A stretch of DNA of 64,000 bases from Crambe crambe. Its lineage: Eukaryota; Porifera; Demospongiae; Poecilosclerida; Crambeidae. The stretch covers positions 3,257,501 to 3,321,500 of the forward strand of contig OZ004583.1 of assembly GCA_963924555.1 (NCBI GenBank), read 5' to 3'. The notes under the pieces were generated by a model. That model was not told where the DNA came from. It ran no database searches and saw only the letters and a program-made list of their open reading frames with translations. A program made the position numbers and the translations under genes. Shown piece by piece: positions 11,391 to 21,818 of this stretch; positions within the stretch are counted from its first letter, which is position 1, and each line of letters starts with the position of its first letter.

Positions 11391-14300
11391 TATTTTTCAG
11401 GTGGAGCATGTGTTTTTTCACCACTTCCCCAATGTTGCAAGCCTGCATTAGAACAAGGTACGTATGTGCACATGCTATTCACAAGCTATAATAATTATGA
11501 ATCTCATGGCCTTTCTTTCTACAATATTTATACGTTAGTTACAACTTAAACCTTGTATACAAGATTTAATGAATGTTTGTTTGTCAATTAAACCCAATAG
11601 TTCAGACTGAAACTAAAAGCTGTCACTGTGTAACTCTGCCAAGCAGTGAAAGGATTTGTGATCCCATTGGCTGTGAAGGGGAACAACAACAGAGTATGTG
11701 AGAACACTCATACATTTTTATTTAGCTGCTATATTCTACGTATATGTAGAAATTAATAGTCATTTTTGGAACTTTCAAATTGGCTCATCATTAGTAGTGG
11801 CCATGGTCTGGAAGTTTGGTGTGGAGAGAGTCTAACAATGTAGTTTTAGGTAGAGCATGTGTTTTCCACCACTTCCCCAATGTTGCAAACATGCATGCAT
11901 TAACACATTTCATTCTGAGAAATAGTAATTCAATAATAGAAATTTTTCATTGTGGGGTGAAAATTTTTCATGGCTTTTTAGAAATTAACCATACTGAGTT
12001 CCATTCTTGTAAATGTACATCAGTATGTAATAACTCAAAAGTAAATCTGAATAATGAAATGGCTGGAAGTTGTATAAATATATTTTTAAACATAAATTCT
12101 ATGTAGCTGGCTACAAGATGCTTTTATGTTTAATATTACAGCTCATACAGACCTTTCTGAAAGCTGTCACTGTCAAACTCTACAGGGTTTGTGATCCCCA
12201 TAACAATCTATGGACTATGGTGATTCCTTAGGCTGTGAAAGGGAACGACACATTCAGAACACTCACTAGATAGCAGCTAGCCATGCACTTTCCTGGGCTG
12301 ACAAAATTTGTAAACTTCATACTGCTAGGCAAACATGCGTGTTACTGTAAACTATAGCTTAGCTGCATGCAACTTCATCATGCTCTAATATTAATCCAGA
12401 TGTCCTAGACAAGAAAGCAGAAGAGATGATAGCAAGGCGCTTTCTCAGCAGGATCTTGAACCAGGGAACACATGAAGAAGTATTTCCTCTACATGATGAA
12501 TAAGAAATGAGATACCTCACTGGAACTAAAAAGAACACAAAAAATCATAGCTAACAAGAATATAATCGTAGCAGTCTTGTCAGTAGCTTGCTAGCAGTTA
12601 ACTGAGAGTTAACACTATCTGTAATAATTATTATTAATATAGTAGATGAATTTTTAGTGTATTGAGCCCCATGGAATTATAGGTGGATAAGAATTCAGTA
12701 CATAATAAATGCACATGTGTGTTAGCTACGTACGCTCTATTACTGCTGTGATGACCATTGGGTAAACTTGACGTATAACTGTGAGTGCTATAGCTACATT
12801 CTATTATTGTGGTTTATTTCTGTGATGACCATTGGGTAATTTAAAACTGCACTTGCCCAACCATGCTTTGGCTGTGTACACACGCATGTAGTGAACTACG
12901 TATGGACAATAAAAGTATCCACATGATGTAGCAACCATATATCCTCTTCTAAAAGAGAGCTATCGAAAAGAAACACTAGCTACACTTCTACATCTGGCAA
13001 GCATGCAGTACTGTAATTGTTATGAAACGTCCGCATATGCCCGCATAATTATGTGGCCAACAATTGATAGCTGACAATAGGCAGTAGACGATAATTGATG
13101 AATGACGCTACTATTATTGGATGCCTGTGACACTGATTATCTGATTATGGATTCAAGTCTTGGCTAGCTAAAATAGCTAGCTATCAGAGACTTGCATGAA
13201 TAGCTAAATTATAGCCACATTCCAGGAGTTGGGGGCAAAGGGAAGGGGATGAATTTACCCTCACACAGCTGCGTGGAGGGGGCATCATTTTCAGACAGTT
13301 ATAGCTAAGTTATCATGTATTTAAATTGCTGAACACAAACACTTAATAATTTGAGCTACATAATACAGAACATAGCTAGCTGTTTGATCTTTACATTGAT
13401 GCGAGCTACTGAGGCAATGGTTTATCACATAGTACTATTCCCTATAGAGGACACATTCTAGACTAGCCTCGTACCCAGGCCCGCTTTTTTTGCAGGGTGG
13501 TGGAAAAGCAAAGGGCCTGGTATCAATTGAATGCGCATGCGCTCAAACTCTATCATATCTTACCGTTTATTTTTGACCATAAAAGCTTGGCTTGAGAGGG
13601 ATAGTGCTATTCTTATTGTGTCTCACTTTATTTCACTGATGTGGATCGGGTCTGGAGCCAGATCTAGCAGCTAGCTAAAGCTAAAGCTGATAGAACGTGC
13701 GTGTGCCACATATGTTTTGATGATCAACATCATTGGATTCACAAATTTTAAGCGCATGCGCATGCAATTGATACCAGGCCCTTTGCTTTTCCACTGCCCC
13801 GCGAAAAAAAGCGGGCCTGGGTATGAGGCTAAGCACATGCGCATGCAATTGATACCAGGCCCTTCGCTTTTCCACTGCCCCGCGAAAAAACCGGGCCTGG
13901 GTATGAGGCTAATTCCAGTGTAGCAATATAATTTTCAATGTTTTGTAAATTTGAAGTGTGAACCATATAAACCATGGCAATATGCAGCACTTGACAGTGA
14001 GCAAACAAGTGAGCAAGTATTCCTATAGCTTTTAGCAATATAGGCTCCAACTCATTTGTGTGATTCAACTCGATCCTTAGCTAAGGTTTTGCTGTTGAGT
14101 TATATAAGTTGGGTGGTTCCAGCCAGGCAGCTGTAATGCTTGTCACAAAGCACTTAGATAAGCCAAGTGTCCGACAATCCATTTAAAAAGCCAAGCAGCC
14201 CAAAAATCTACATGCACAATTTGTCAGGGTACAGGACACATACTTACACAGCCTGGGGCATTTTGGAGTATAGCTAATCATGATCTTAGAGTCAGCTCAC

Positions 14301-17300
14301 TTGCTGCACTTGCTCACTGAATTATCTTGTTTTTGTGTGTTAATTTCTCAAAATCATAAAACTCCCCTGCTATGATATCAATTATGAACAATGATTGACA
14401 GTATAAAGTACTTCACCTCAAAGAGTCTTTTCTTATCCATGGAACTGCTAGTTCCTGCAGTTGATGTAAAAGATCATCTTCCTTATTAGCTGGTTCAAAG
14501 TAAGGTTCATCATAATCACGCTCTCCACATAGTCCAAGAGGAACCTGATTTTGGTAGCCATGAAAATCAACTCCATCCATCTCATACCCTGGATTAGTCT
14601 TGCCATTAACAGTGGTCTCTACACCTCCTCCAATGGGTGTAGGAAAGGGGGTCGACAGTACTCTGGATTTAGAATCCTATAGCAAAAGTTATTATAATTT
14701 ACTGATGAGAGCATACATGCACTATTGAAATTTTCATATAACTAGTTCTCCTGGTAAAATTCATTCCAAAGATGTCACCATTAATGGGTATAGCATATAA
14801 TGTTTGAAGACCTTATCTCTTCCTTGCTCCCCACTTTTGGGTATCTTTATTCAGTGCAGGTGCAGGAATGGACTGGTGGAATACACGGGGGACATTTTGT
14901 ATGTCCAGTAATAATTTTGTGTATATAATTGCAGCAAGCGAGCTGACTCTCAGGTCATGACTCATCGAAATTGTGTCTACACTCCAAATGCCCCAGGCGT
15001 ACATACAGCATGCAATTGAACTAAATTGTTTTCTACAGCTTTTTATATATATCATAGAGGCGCTTGGCTTATCTAAGTGGATTGTAGGCGCTTGGCTTAT
15101 CTAAGTGCTTGTAGTAAATATTTATGTGTGGAGCTTCCTGGTTGGAACCACCACTAACATGACTCTTAGCAATATCAAGCACTGGAGCCTATCAGCTACC
15201 GTAAACCTGGAAATTTTCGCGTAAAATTTCTTCGCGTTTTATTTTTTCGATGTATTTATTATTCGTTTTTTGAATCACCCGCGAATTATTTTCAAAACCG
15301 AAAATTTCGCTACTAAGTTTCAGCTGGAGAAAAATGGCGGCAAGTGCAAGTGCAGAGTTCCAGATCACCTACTGTGTTCGTGGCTACCATGTGTACAGAG
15401 ACATATGGAATGCCAGTATAGGTGAAACGCTAGTGTGTGAGAGGGAGCCAACGAATGAAAAAGATAGATACGCAGTGGCAGTGAAGAAAGCAGGGACTAT
15501 TGTAGGACATGTGCCCAGAAAAATATCTCGAATGTGTTCGCTATTCTTGGAAGTATTCTCTGAACTGTTGAGGGAGTAAAGCGTTATTCTTCTGATCTTG
15601 TTCAAGGCGGTCTCGAGATTCCGTGCTCTTATCTTTTCATAGGCAAGCCGAAAGAAATCAATAAACTAAAATCAAATATAACCCGAATTAAACGAAAGAA
15701 GTCATAAGTTTATCTCGCCTTCACCATACATCATTAATGGTTTATCATCATAGAATAACAAAATTTAACTTGATTGAAAACTAAAGGTCAAGTACTATTG
15801 TGTCTTCACCATCATCATTACTTTCATTGTCACTGCTCTGATTGTCGCTGCTTTCTCCATCACTAAAATCTTCACTTATACTGTCTTCATCCTGATCTAT
15901 GCAGTCAAGAGCTCCTGCAATCCCAGCTTTGATAAATCCATTAACTATAAACTGTGGGTTGTTGATAAGATACTCTGCCATCTCAACGAGCCATTTAGCC
16001 CCAGCCTCTTTCAATACAGGCATGCTCAGTTTGATTGGACTGATTTCTGCATTAATGTCGTCTTCTGCTTCGATTTGCTCCATCACCTCATCTGAATACC
16101 ACTGCTGGAATTTTTTCCTTAAAAAATCTTTGGCAGGTTTGTTCACAGAAATATCCATTGGTTGCAGAAGATCCATAGTATTTGCTGGCAACAAGCAGAC
16201 ATGGATATGATTGTCCTCTAAAATACTGTTGATCACTTGTGTAATCTGGCCCTTAAAATTGTCCATTATCACTAGAGCTGGTGCTTCTTCATTGTTCAAG
16301 TTCTTTCTTGTTATCTCCACATATGGTAGAATGATGTTGTCCACGTACTGGATCATGGTCTCTTCATTTGACCAGTGTTTTTTTTGAATGAGTGATGTGC
16401 CATCCTGATGGGAAATTGAACTTGGGATGACAGCGAGATGTTGTGCCTGCATAAATAAGCTGAAGTGGAAGGAAGTCTCCTACGAGTGTACCACAAAATA
16501 CAGCAGTTATTTGCCGCTTGTCACCAACACCTATCATATCTACTCTTTTGGCACCAGATTGATTCATTGTCCAAGAGGAAGATGGTACAATTTTCATTCC
16601 TGTCTGGTCCCAATTCATTACAAGTTCAGGAGGTATCTCTTCCATAAGCACTGTAGTGACCACCTCGTCAAGAAATGACTTTTTTAATTGTTCAAAATTT
16701 GTTACCGTATGTTTGCTCTTAGACGTAGTGGCCTTCCTCTTAACAAATTTCATTCTTCTCAGAAGAGAGTATGCCCAGTGTCTATTAAGGTCTACGGGTC
16801 CACCAAACTCAGCCAACAAACTCTTACTGCAGGAAAGCAACAATCCCCTTGCAGCTGCCATGGCTATCCTAGCTGATACAACTCCACCCTCATCTCTAAC
16901 TTTCTTCAGATATGCCTGGACCTTCATGTCTAAATCTTCTCCAAGTAGCACTGACCTACCTCTCTTCCTCACAGGCAGGGATTTCACATCACCTTCATCA
17001 TCCTGCTTTCTCTTCCTGTCCAGCTCAACCTTATATGCTTTGCCGATTGACCTCACAGTTGACTCGTTTATTTCTTTCCCAAATTTTCTAGAAAAGTATC
17101 TAGCAGCTGCTGCCACACCGTTCATTTGAGAATATCGTCCAATTTCAGCTCTTTCTGTGGCAGTATATCTGGATACAATAAAAATTATAGCCTGAAACTA
17201 TTTCTGCTAGCTATGGATATATGCTAGCTATAGATACCAATAGATACCAGTATTGCATTGTGTGTTATGATACCTTTTGTATGGCCCACGTTTCTTGCTT

Positions 17301-20300
17301 CTACTTTCTTCCCGCCTAGCAGCTGCTAACTCTACCTCCACTTCACGATTCGCTCGAGCAATAGCCCGAGAAGGAACAGTGTGAGACAAAGATCCCTTGG
17401 GATCTGGAAGACCATCCTTCTGCTTGAAATACTTAAGGAGAGACATGACTGCAAATGCAAGCCATGCGCCAATACGCAATGTGCTTTCTACCGTATTATT
17501 TCAATGTTTTAATAATCCGTTGTAGAAAATATTTCACGTGTTTAATTTTCGATGTTTGAGCCAACCGCGAATTATTTTTAACAGCGAAAATTTCCAGATT
17601 TACGGTACTTTACTTGCTCACTTGGACTTTCAAATGCTGCACATTGTAGTTGTAGAGGCTCTACAAGCTTATCTAAGTGCTTTGCTACATATAAACTCAG
17701 CAGCAAAATCTTCTAAAGAGTTGTACGTAGCATGCACTAAAGAATATTTGCTTGCTCGCTTCGCTGTTAACTGAATGTTGAACATTGCCCTAGTTAGCTA
17801 TATCCCCAATTAAGCTACCATCATTCCATTTACTTTTTCTATATTATATGCTTACGTAGCTACACAATCCTTTGGCTTTTGTGCATCCTTTCCAAAGAAT
17901 TATATATATAGACACAGTCAAACAATATAAAGCTGATTCAGTACCAAGCTACCTATACCCATCTTAGTATGGCTTTGTATGGCTACATAACTACCTATGT
18001 AGCTTACTTGTCATCTGTGATTTAATTCCCACTCAACAATACAACAATATGGTGGTGGTCTACAAGTACTAACAATAATAGAGGTAACTACCTTCCTATA
18101 TCTGCAGCATGCTGACACACCTCAGGCTTCATGCATGTATTCATGGCACATAAGGACATTGCATGCTTGTAGAAATAATCCCTATAAAATGCATCACGTC
18201 ATAGGGGTATATGTTTCTAAGTGCTATGCCCAGATGAGAGCATTGTGTTTTCATAACAGCATAACTATTAATAGTTGTTTACTGTTCAGAGAGGAGCTAC
18301 AACATGACTAGCTACATCACTGTCAGTGATGGAGTAGGTTTGTTGTACCTCCTCTGGATGTCCTTTGTTTTTCTAATTCAGGAACACTACATCTATATCT
18401 GCAGCATGCTGACACACCTCAGGCTTCATGCATGTATTCAGGGCATTACATGCTTGTAGAAATAATCCCTATAAAATGCATCACGTCATAGGGGTATATG
18501 TTTCTAAGTGTTATGCCCAGATGAGAGTATTGTGTTTTCATAACAGTATTGTTTACTGTTCAGAGAGGAGCTACAACATGACTAGCTACGTACATCACTG
18601 TCAGTGATGGAGTAGGTTTGTTGTACTTCCTCTGGATGTCCTTTGTTTTTTCTGATTCAGGAACACTACATGGCAGCTGGTTTCCATGCAGCATTTTAAG
18701 ATTGAGTTTCTTTCACTAATTATATTCACTAATTATAAGAAATTATATACAGAGGGGGAAGGTGTTGACACTTACAGATTTCCTTTTCCTCAATCTGTAA
18801 ACTAAAAGTACTATTAGTATCAGCACTATCACAGAGAAGGTAACAACAGCAATGATGGAGATTGTGATGACAACCAATTGAGACTCTATAAAAAAAGCAA
18901 GAGGTTAGTAGATGCCCCTACTTATGGGGAAATGGGTACAGTGGAATGAGCTGATGAACTTTAGCTATAATTATAAAGCAAACAACTACTTTCTGGCCTG
19001 ATCACTTAACAGGCATATATAATTACCATGGGAAATAGCTGATAGTTATTATGAGCATACACACCTTTACAAGTAATAGGGTATTACGTATGAAATCACT
19101 TTTTCCCACTTTTTTTTAGTTTCAAGATAAGCCAAGTTATCATAATAATACACATAACCTAAACTCATATGATCCAACATATAAGCCAGTGCACATAAGT
19201 GGGTCACATGACATACACACACATGAAAGGGGTGTGCGGGGTTACAATTTTTAGGGCAAAAGAATTAGGTCCTAGGGAGAGTACGTAGTAAAGGTTGTTT
19301 ATATAGCTACATAAAGCTAGGAGATAGAAGGTACTTCAGTTATATACAGTGAAGAATTTAAACTGTGATTAATGGAGAGGCAACTTTTTTATGATTTTAT
19401 ATTTCTGCCCAGAAGCTGATTTCCTTCATTTACCTTCTAGGCCAACTTCTAGATTAAGACTCTCTGGTACTGCTACCATTTCTGCTGAGCTGAAAGTTTT
19501 GAGTTCATCTAATTCCTTGTCAGTGCTATTGATGACATAAAATGCAGATATATGTTTTGTATTATTAACAAGGATCCGGGATGGAAAGAGTGCTTCGATA
19601 TTATCATTCCTTTTGATATTGCTGAGAGTGTCATTTGATATTTCAGTGGCATTAATCAATTTCTGAGAAATGAAAGCACCTATCAAGTCTCCTTGCATCA
19701 CTTTCCATTCTAGACCATCTCTTTCACTTAAGCAACCTCTTTCATAAAAATGATGGACTAAAACTGGTTTGTATACCAATTCAAACGTATCTTCATTATC
19801 ATTGCCTGCTCTGAATAGTAGCATGTGGACAAAAGGACGAGCATTTGAATTAAAATCCAGGGAAAGTCCATCTGATGTCAAGATTAAGTCAGAGTAGTCT
19901 GGATTTACTGATCCAAAGACACACATGTGTTTAACTTTGGCATTCATTGACACAAAGCATGGCAGCAAATATAGACCTCCAGCTACAATAAAATCTGTTG
20001 GATGCCGAAACAAGACAGTTTTATCGATCTCTCCCAGTATTTTGGAGTTACCTGAATTAATAGAAATTAGCTAGTTATATATGGATATAATATTAAGCTA
20101 TACAGTAGACTCTCCATTAATGGACACTCCCAACAGCATACATCTACCTAATAACGGACATTGCTTCATGCACCAACTACAATGTACTAGCAACACCCAA
20201 AGAGCAGACACCTCCCAGATAGTGGAACTTGCGCCAAACGATCTAGCTCTATATAAAATCTATCCTGCATACAGGGTTTTGCGTGATCTTTGCACATTGA

Positions 20301-20700
20301 ATTCCAAAAGCATCAATAAATTCATTCAACAACAATAATTATTATAATGTTTTTAAAACAATAATTAAATATAAATCAGAGGTAGTATGGTAATAACTCC
20401 CCAATAAAGGACATACCCTGAATAGCGGACAGAGGCCTATGTCCCAAAGTATCCGCAATTCGGAGAGTCTACTGTAGCTAGCTAGCTAGCTATAGCTAGA
20501 CGTGTGATTTAATTTCTAAACTCGAGTGTCACACCCTACCTAGCGAAACACATTAGGGCAAACAAGCTAGCTAGCTAACTACAAATAAACCTACTTGAGT
20601 AGCATTCACTTGAAGTGGCTGGGTGATGCCTGCTTGCTGAAGTAGCATTGCATATTAATATAGCCAAAATTGTGCAAGCGTGAAGTTTTAGCCCCACCAT
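6261..20700 (-). CDS. Receptor tyrosine kinase A (sponge-type, tandem paralogue)
   Basis: Type I receptor tyrosine kinase of about 744 residues. Exons from the 5' end: 20595-20700, 19434-20051, 18776-18885, 14417-14676, 8264-8489, 8026-8093, 7599-7755, 7226-7432, 7041-7126, 6261-6657. Phases agree and the total divides by three. The first exon gives a signal peptide. The second encodes a ~205-residue ectodomain that I do not recognise (GGLYLLPC, N-glycosylation sites). A 25-residue transmembrane helix ends in RLRKRKS. The juxtamembrane part carries a RDYDEPYF Tyr motif. The kinase has [38 protein letters not shown] and VKWTAPEAL, all intact, so it should be active. The tail has NYVQGL. RTK B repeats the exon plan. 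Ligand unknown. Confidence 0.9.
8490..10763. other. RTK A intron, proximal half
   Basis: Part of the large intron between the kinase-start exon (8264-8489) and the juxtamembrane exon (14417-14676). It contains scattered fragments, including a diverged copy around 9900-9975 of the GCGAGC-ended repeat also seen at 14240, 14925 and 58366. Short open frames at 8608-8808, 9349-9555 and 10520-10921 have no recognisable similarity. The last partly overlaps the true nested gene in another frame. Confidence 0.5.
10764..12503 (+). CDS. Small secreted cysteine-rich protein nested in an RTK A intron
   Basis: Five-exon gene antisense to its host: 10764-10932, 11144-11269, 11401-11457, 11601-11693, 12400-12503 (TAA). 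Every border is GT/AG and all phases join. The product is about 182 residues. It starts with a clear signal peptide ([20 protein letters not shown]). A mature cysteine-rich chain follows, with motifs such as [58 protein letters not shown] and PIGCEG, and a charged end [13 protein letters not shown] do not recognise the family. The spacing suggests a disulphide-rich extracellular protein. A (CT)n tract directly precedes the acceptor of exon 3. Decayed duplicates of exons 3 and 4 lie between exons 4 and 5. Confidence 0.75.
11310..11387. repeat. (CT)n microsatellite
   Basis: About 38 uninterrupted CT units immediately upstream of the splice acceptor of exon 3 in the nested secreted gene. It acts as an extreme polypyrimidine tract. 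Open frames through it on either strand are artefacts. Confidence 0.95.
11846..12236 (+). pseudogene. Relic duplicate exons of the nested cysteine-rich gene
   Basis: Two decayed exon copies inside the last intron of the nested gene. 11849-11895 resembles exon 3 (AGCATGTGTTTTCCACCACT, then CCCCAATGTTGCAA). About 12140-12236 resembles exon 4 (AAAGCTGTCACTGTCAAACT, then GGGTTTGTGATCCC and GGCTGTGAAAGGGAAC). Small insertions and deletions break the frame. They look like a tandem duplication of the exon 3-4 block that lost function. Confidence 0.6.
12504..13460. other. RTK A intron, middle part
   Basis: Non-coding as far as I can see. It contains a short local duplication around 12740-12840 (GATGACCATTGGGTAA twice) and GCTAGCTA-type simple sequence. 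Confidence 0.45.
13470..13913. repeat. Inverted and tandem copies of a CCAGGCCCG-type MITE
   Basis: Three copies of one short repeat. A forward copy starts near 13473 (CCTCGTACCCAGGCCCG) and ends in GCGCATGCGC. Two reverse copies, about 13751-13835 and 13836-13913, each run CATGCGCATGCAATTGATAC, CCAGGCCC, GCTTTTCCACTGCCCCGCG and GGGCCTGGGTATGAGGCTAA. Diverged relatives occur near 33265-33305, 41055-41093 and 59070-59146. Confidence 0.75.
13962..14322. repeat. Copy of the GCGAGC-ended dispersed repeat
   Basis: Starts around GTGAGCAAACAAGTGAGCAA and ends at TTGCTGCACTTGCTCACTG. The ends are inverted relative to each other. Internal CACTTAGATAAGCCAAG and GCCTGGGGCATTTTGGAGT are shared with the copy at 58366-58884. 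Confidence 0.65.
15334..15707 (+). pseudogene. HIRAN-domain gene of transposon copy 2, frameshifted
   Basis: Homologue of the gene at 647-1021. The first 80 residues are open ([42 protein letters not shown]). The frame then runs into TAA at 15577-15579. The rest of the domain continues in another frame ([15 protein letters not shown], a Lys/Arg-rich tail, TAA at 15705-15707). Relative to copy 1, the segment between LFL and RYS is shortened and shifted. Start at the first ATG after the inverted repeat. Pseudogene unless there is a base error near 15555-15580. Confidence 0.8.
15781..17446 (-). pseudogene. pogo/Tigger-like DDE transposase, two exons, one frameshift
   Basis: Exon 1 is 17274-17446 (MSLLKYFKQ to GPYKR). 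Exon 2 is 15781-17168, with a GT/AG intron that joins in phase. Order: a basic N-terminus, a pogo-type helix-turn-helix ([20 protein letters not shown]), a CENPB-type DNA-binding segment (to about residue 180), then the DDE domain with catalytic Asp residues in [19 protein letters not shown] and [11 protein letters not shown], and an acidic Ser/Asp/Glu tail. The reading frame changes at a run of T near 16377-16385, between HITHSKK and HWSNEETM, a typical slippage site. Apart from this single shift the protein looks complete. Confidence 0.87.
18096..18670. repeat. Tandem duplication, two ~297 bp units
   Basis: Two adjacent copies beginning CTATATCTGCAGCATGCTGA at 18096 and 18393, each containing ACGTCATAGGGGTATATG and GATGGAGTAGGTTTGTTGTA. 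They differ by small deletions. They lie in an RTK A intron and are non-coding. Confidence 0.85.
20101..20476. mobile_element. Tigger-type MITE next to RTK A exon 2
   Basis: Terminal inverted repeats CAGTAGACTCTCC and GGAGAGTCTACTG flanked by TA on each side. CAGT-initial ends with a TA duplication are usual for pogo/Tigger non-autonomous elements. The internal part has repeated AATAACGGACA/AATAAAGGACA-like motifs. The open frame 20081-20338 across it is not meaningful. The element sits in intron 1 of RTK A. Confidence 0.75.
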
Positions 20701-21142
20701 TATGGTCTACGACAAACTAACTGCCTATAGCTAGTACTACTTAGCTTGCTAGCATATTAAGTTCATATATAGCTATGTACAGGAAATCCTGAACTCCTTG
20801 CATGGAAGTAGAGCTGCAGCTAGCTAGCTGGTTCAATTAGTGTCACGCGACCTATCCCCCTGAGCTAGCTGCGTGCGCGTGCGCGCGAGAGCGCGATACC
20901 AGTATGTACAGGAGCACAATTATTTTACCATGCTGGCCATGCATTAGGCTATAAAAGTATCATAATGGAATAAGTAGCTTTTATTTTTCATTGTGCATTG
21001 TATTATGCAGCTAGCTATATAGCTGTAATAGCTGTAATCTCTCTCCTCTATAACAATGGAGTCACAATGTAGCACCTGATATCCACACGCCTCCCAGGGT
21101 ACATTCTGCACTAATTACAAGATGTATGTATCATGGAAATAA
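20701..21142. promoter_or_regulatory. Upstream region of RTK A with an alternating GC tract
   Basis: Region 5' of the RTK A start codon. It holds a GC-rich alternating purine/pyrimidine stretch (GTGCGCGTGCGCGCGAGAGC near 20873) that is unusual in this AT-rich window. It is a plausible promoter zone from position alone. No TATA box or initiator can be assigned with confidence. Confidence 0.3.
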
Positions 21143-21540
21143 ATGGATCATGGCCAAATATGGACAAGAATTGAGGCGCTAGCTAAGTGGCATGAAAAAT
21201 ACTCAACAGCTCATACATACAAAGTTGAAACACAGAATGGGACAATAAAGACGGAACAGGTTTGCGTTATGGATATGTCCAGTGAAACTATGAGCCCAAA
21301 ATGTTCATCCAAGAGTCTATGCTTCTGGTGTTATGCACATCGAGCACTGTCAGGACCCACTGCTCCAAGGTGCTATGCAAATAAGGTTTCGTGTACGAGT
21401 GCGGTTTGCTGACCCTGCCCCCATGCATGGGGAGTGGCCCTCCTTGATCGTCAAGAAGGCTCATTTCTGTCATGGAGACAGCTCTACGACATCCTTAAGC
21501 AGATGGGCAAGCTTCATTTGACTCACCCACCCACCCTCAG
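21143..21540 (+). pseudogene. Unrecognised coding-like fragment between RTK A and RTK B
   Basis: An 89-residue open frame (MDHGQIWTRIEALAKWHEKY onward) ends at a stop at 21410-21412. The same frame continues past it as LDRQEGSFLSWRQLYDILKQ up to a possible GT donor at 21541. Another frame gives RVRVRFADPAPMHGEWPSLI. It may be a broken exon or a degraded gene. No family recognised and no partner exons found. Confidence 0.3.
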
Positions 21541-21818
21541 GTAGAGTTGCAGCATAAGGTATTTTCTGTTATCATACCACTTCCGATAAATTATATTCTC
21601 AATGTTTGTGTTGTCATGGTGTAATTTTTTTGCAAAAATTAAAGTATTAGCTATAGCTATTAGCTATAGATGATTAAAATGTCTTGTTAATTTTTCATAG
21701 GACAGGATCTGTGTGGTTGATTACAACATCAACAAGAATTTCTGCTAGCTAAATATACCAGTAGCTACCTGCGTAAAAACTATTAGAAGTCCAAAAAACA
21801 AAAAACAAAAACAAACAC

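Larger units (their letters stand above)
15197..17607. mobile_element. Complete pogo/Tigger-like transposon with HIRAN passenger gene (copy 2)
   Basis: A 2.4 kb element in an RTK A intron. Left end: TA then CCGTAAACCTGGAAATTTTC. Right end: GAAAATTTCCAGATTTACGG then TA, a near-perfect inverted repeat flanked by the TA duplication typical of Tc1/mariner/pogo. Subterminal CGCGAATTATT is also mirrored at both ends. It contains a HIRAN gene (plus strand) and a two-exon transposase (minus strand) converging on each other. Both genes are damaged by a frameshift, so this copy is probably not autonomous. Confidence 0.93.
14925..17765. repeat. GCGAGC-ended dispersed repeat split by a transposon
   Basis: The left part (14925-15198) carries GCAAGCGAGCTGACTCTCAG, the reversed CCAAATGCCCCAGGC and two GCTTATCTAAGTG units. 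The right part (17608-17765) carries GCTTATCTAAGTGCTTTGCT and ends in TTGCTTGCTCGCTTCGCTG. The pogo+HIRAN element at 15197-17607 interrupts it at a TA, so the repeat was there first. Confidence 0.65.

Noticed and set aside
11291..11482. Arg/Glu repeat protein frame
   Set aside because: It is a translation of the (CT)n/(GA)n microsatellite.
16427..17129. Plus-strand frames of up to 157 codons
   Set aside because: They are antisense to the pogo transposase, whose catalytic motifs and exon structure are clear on the minus strand.
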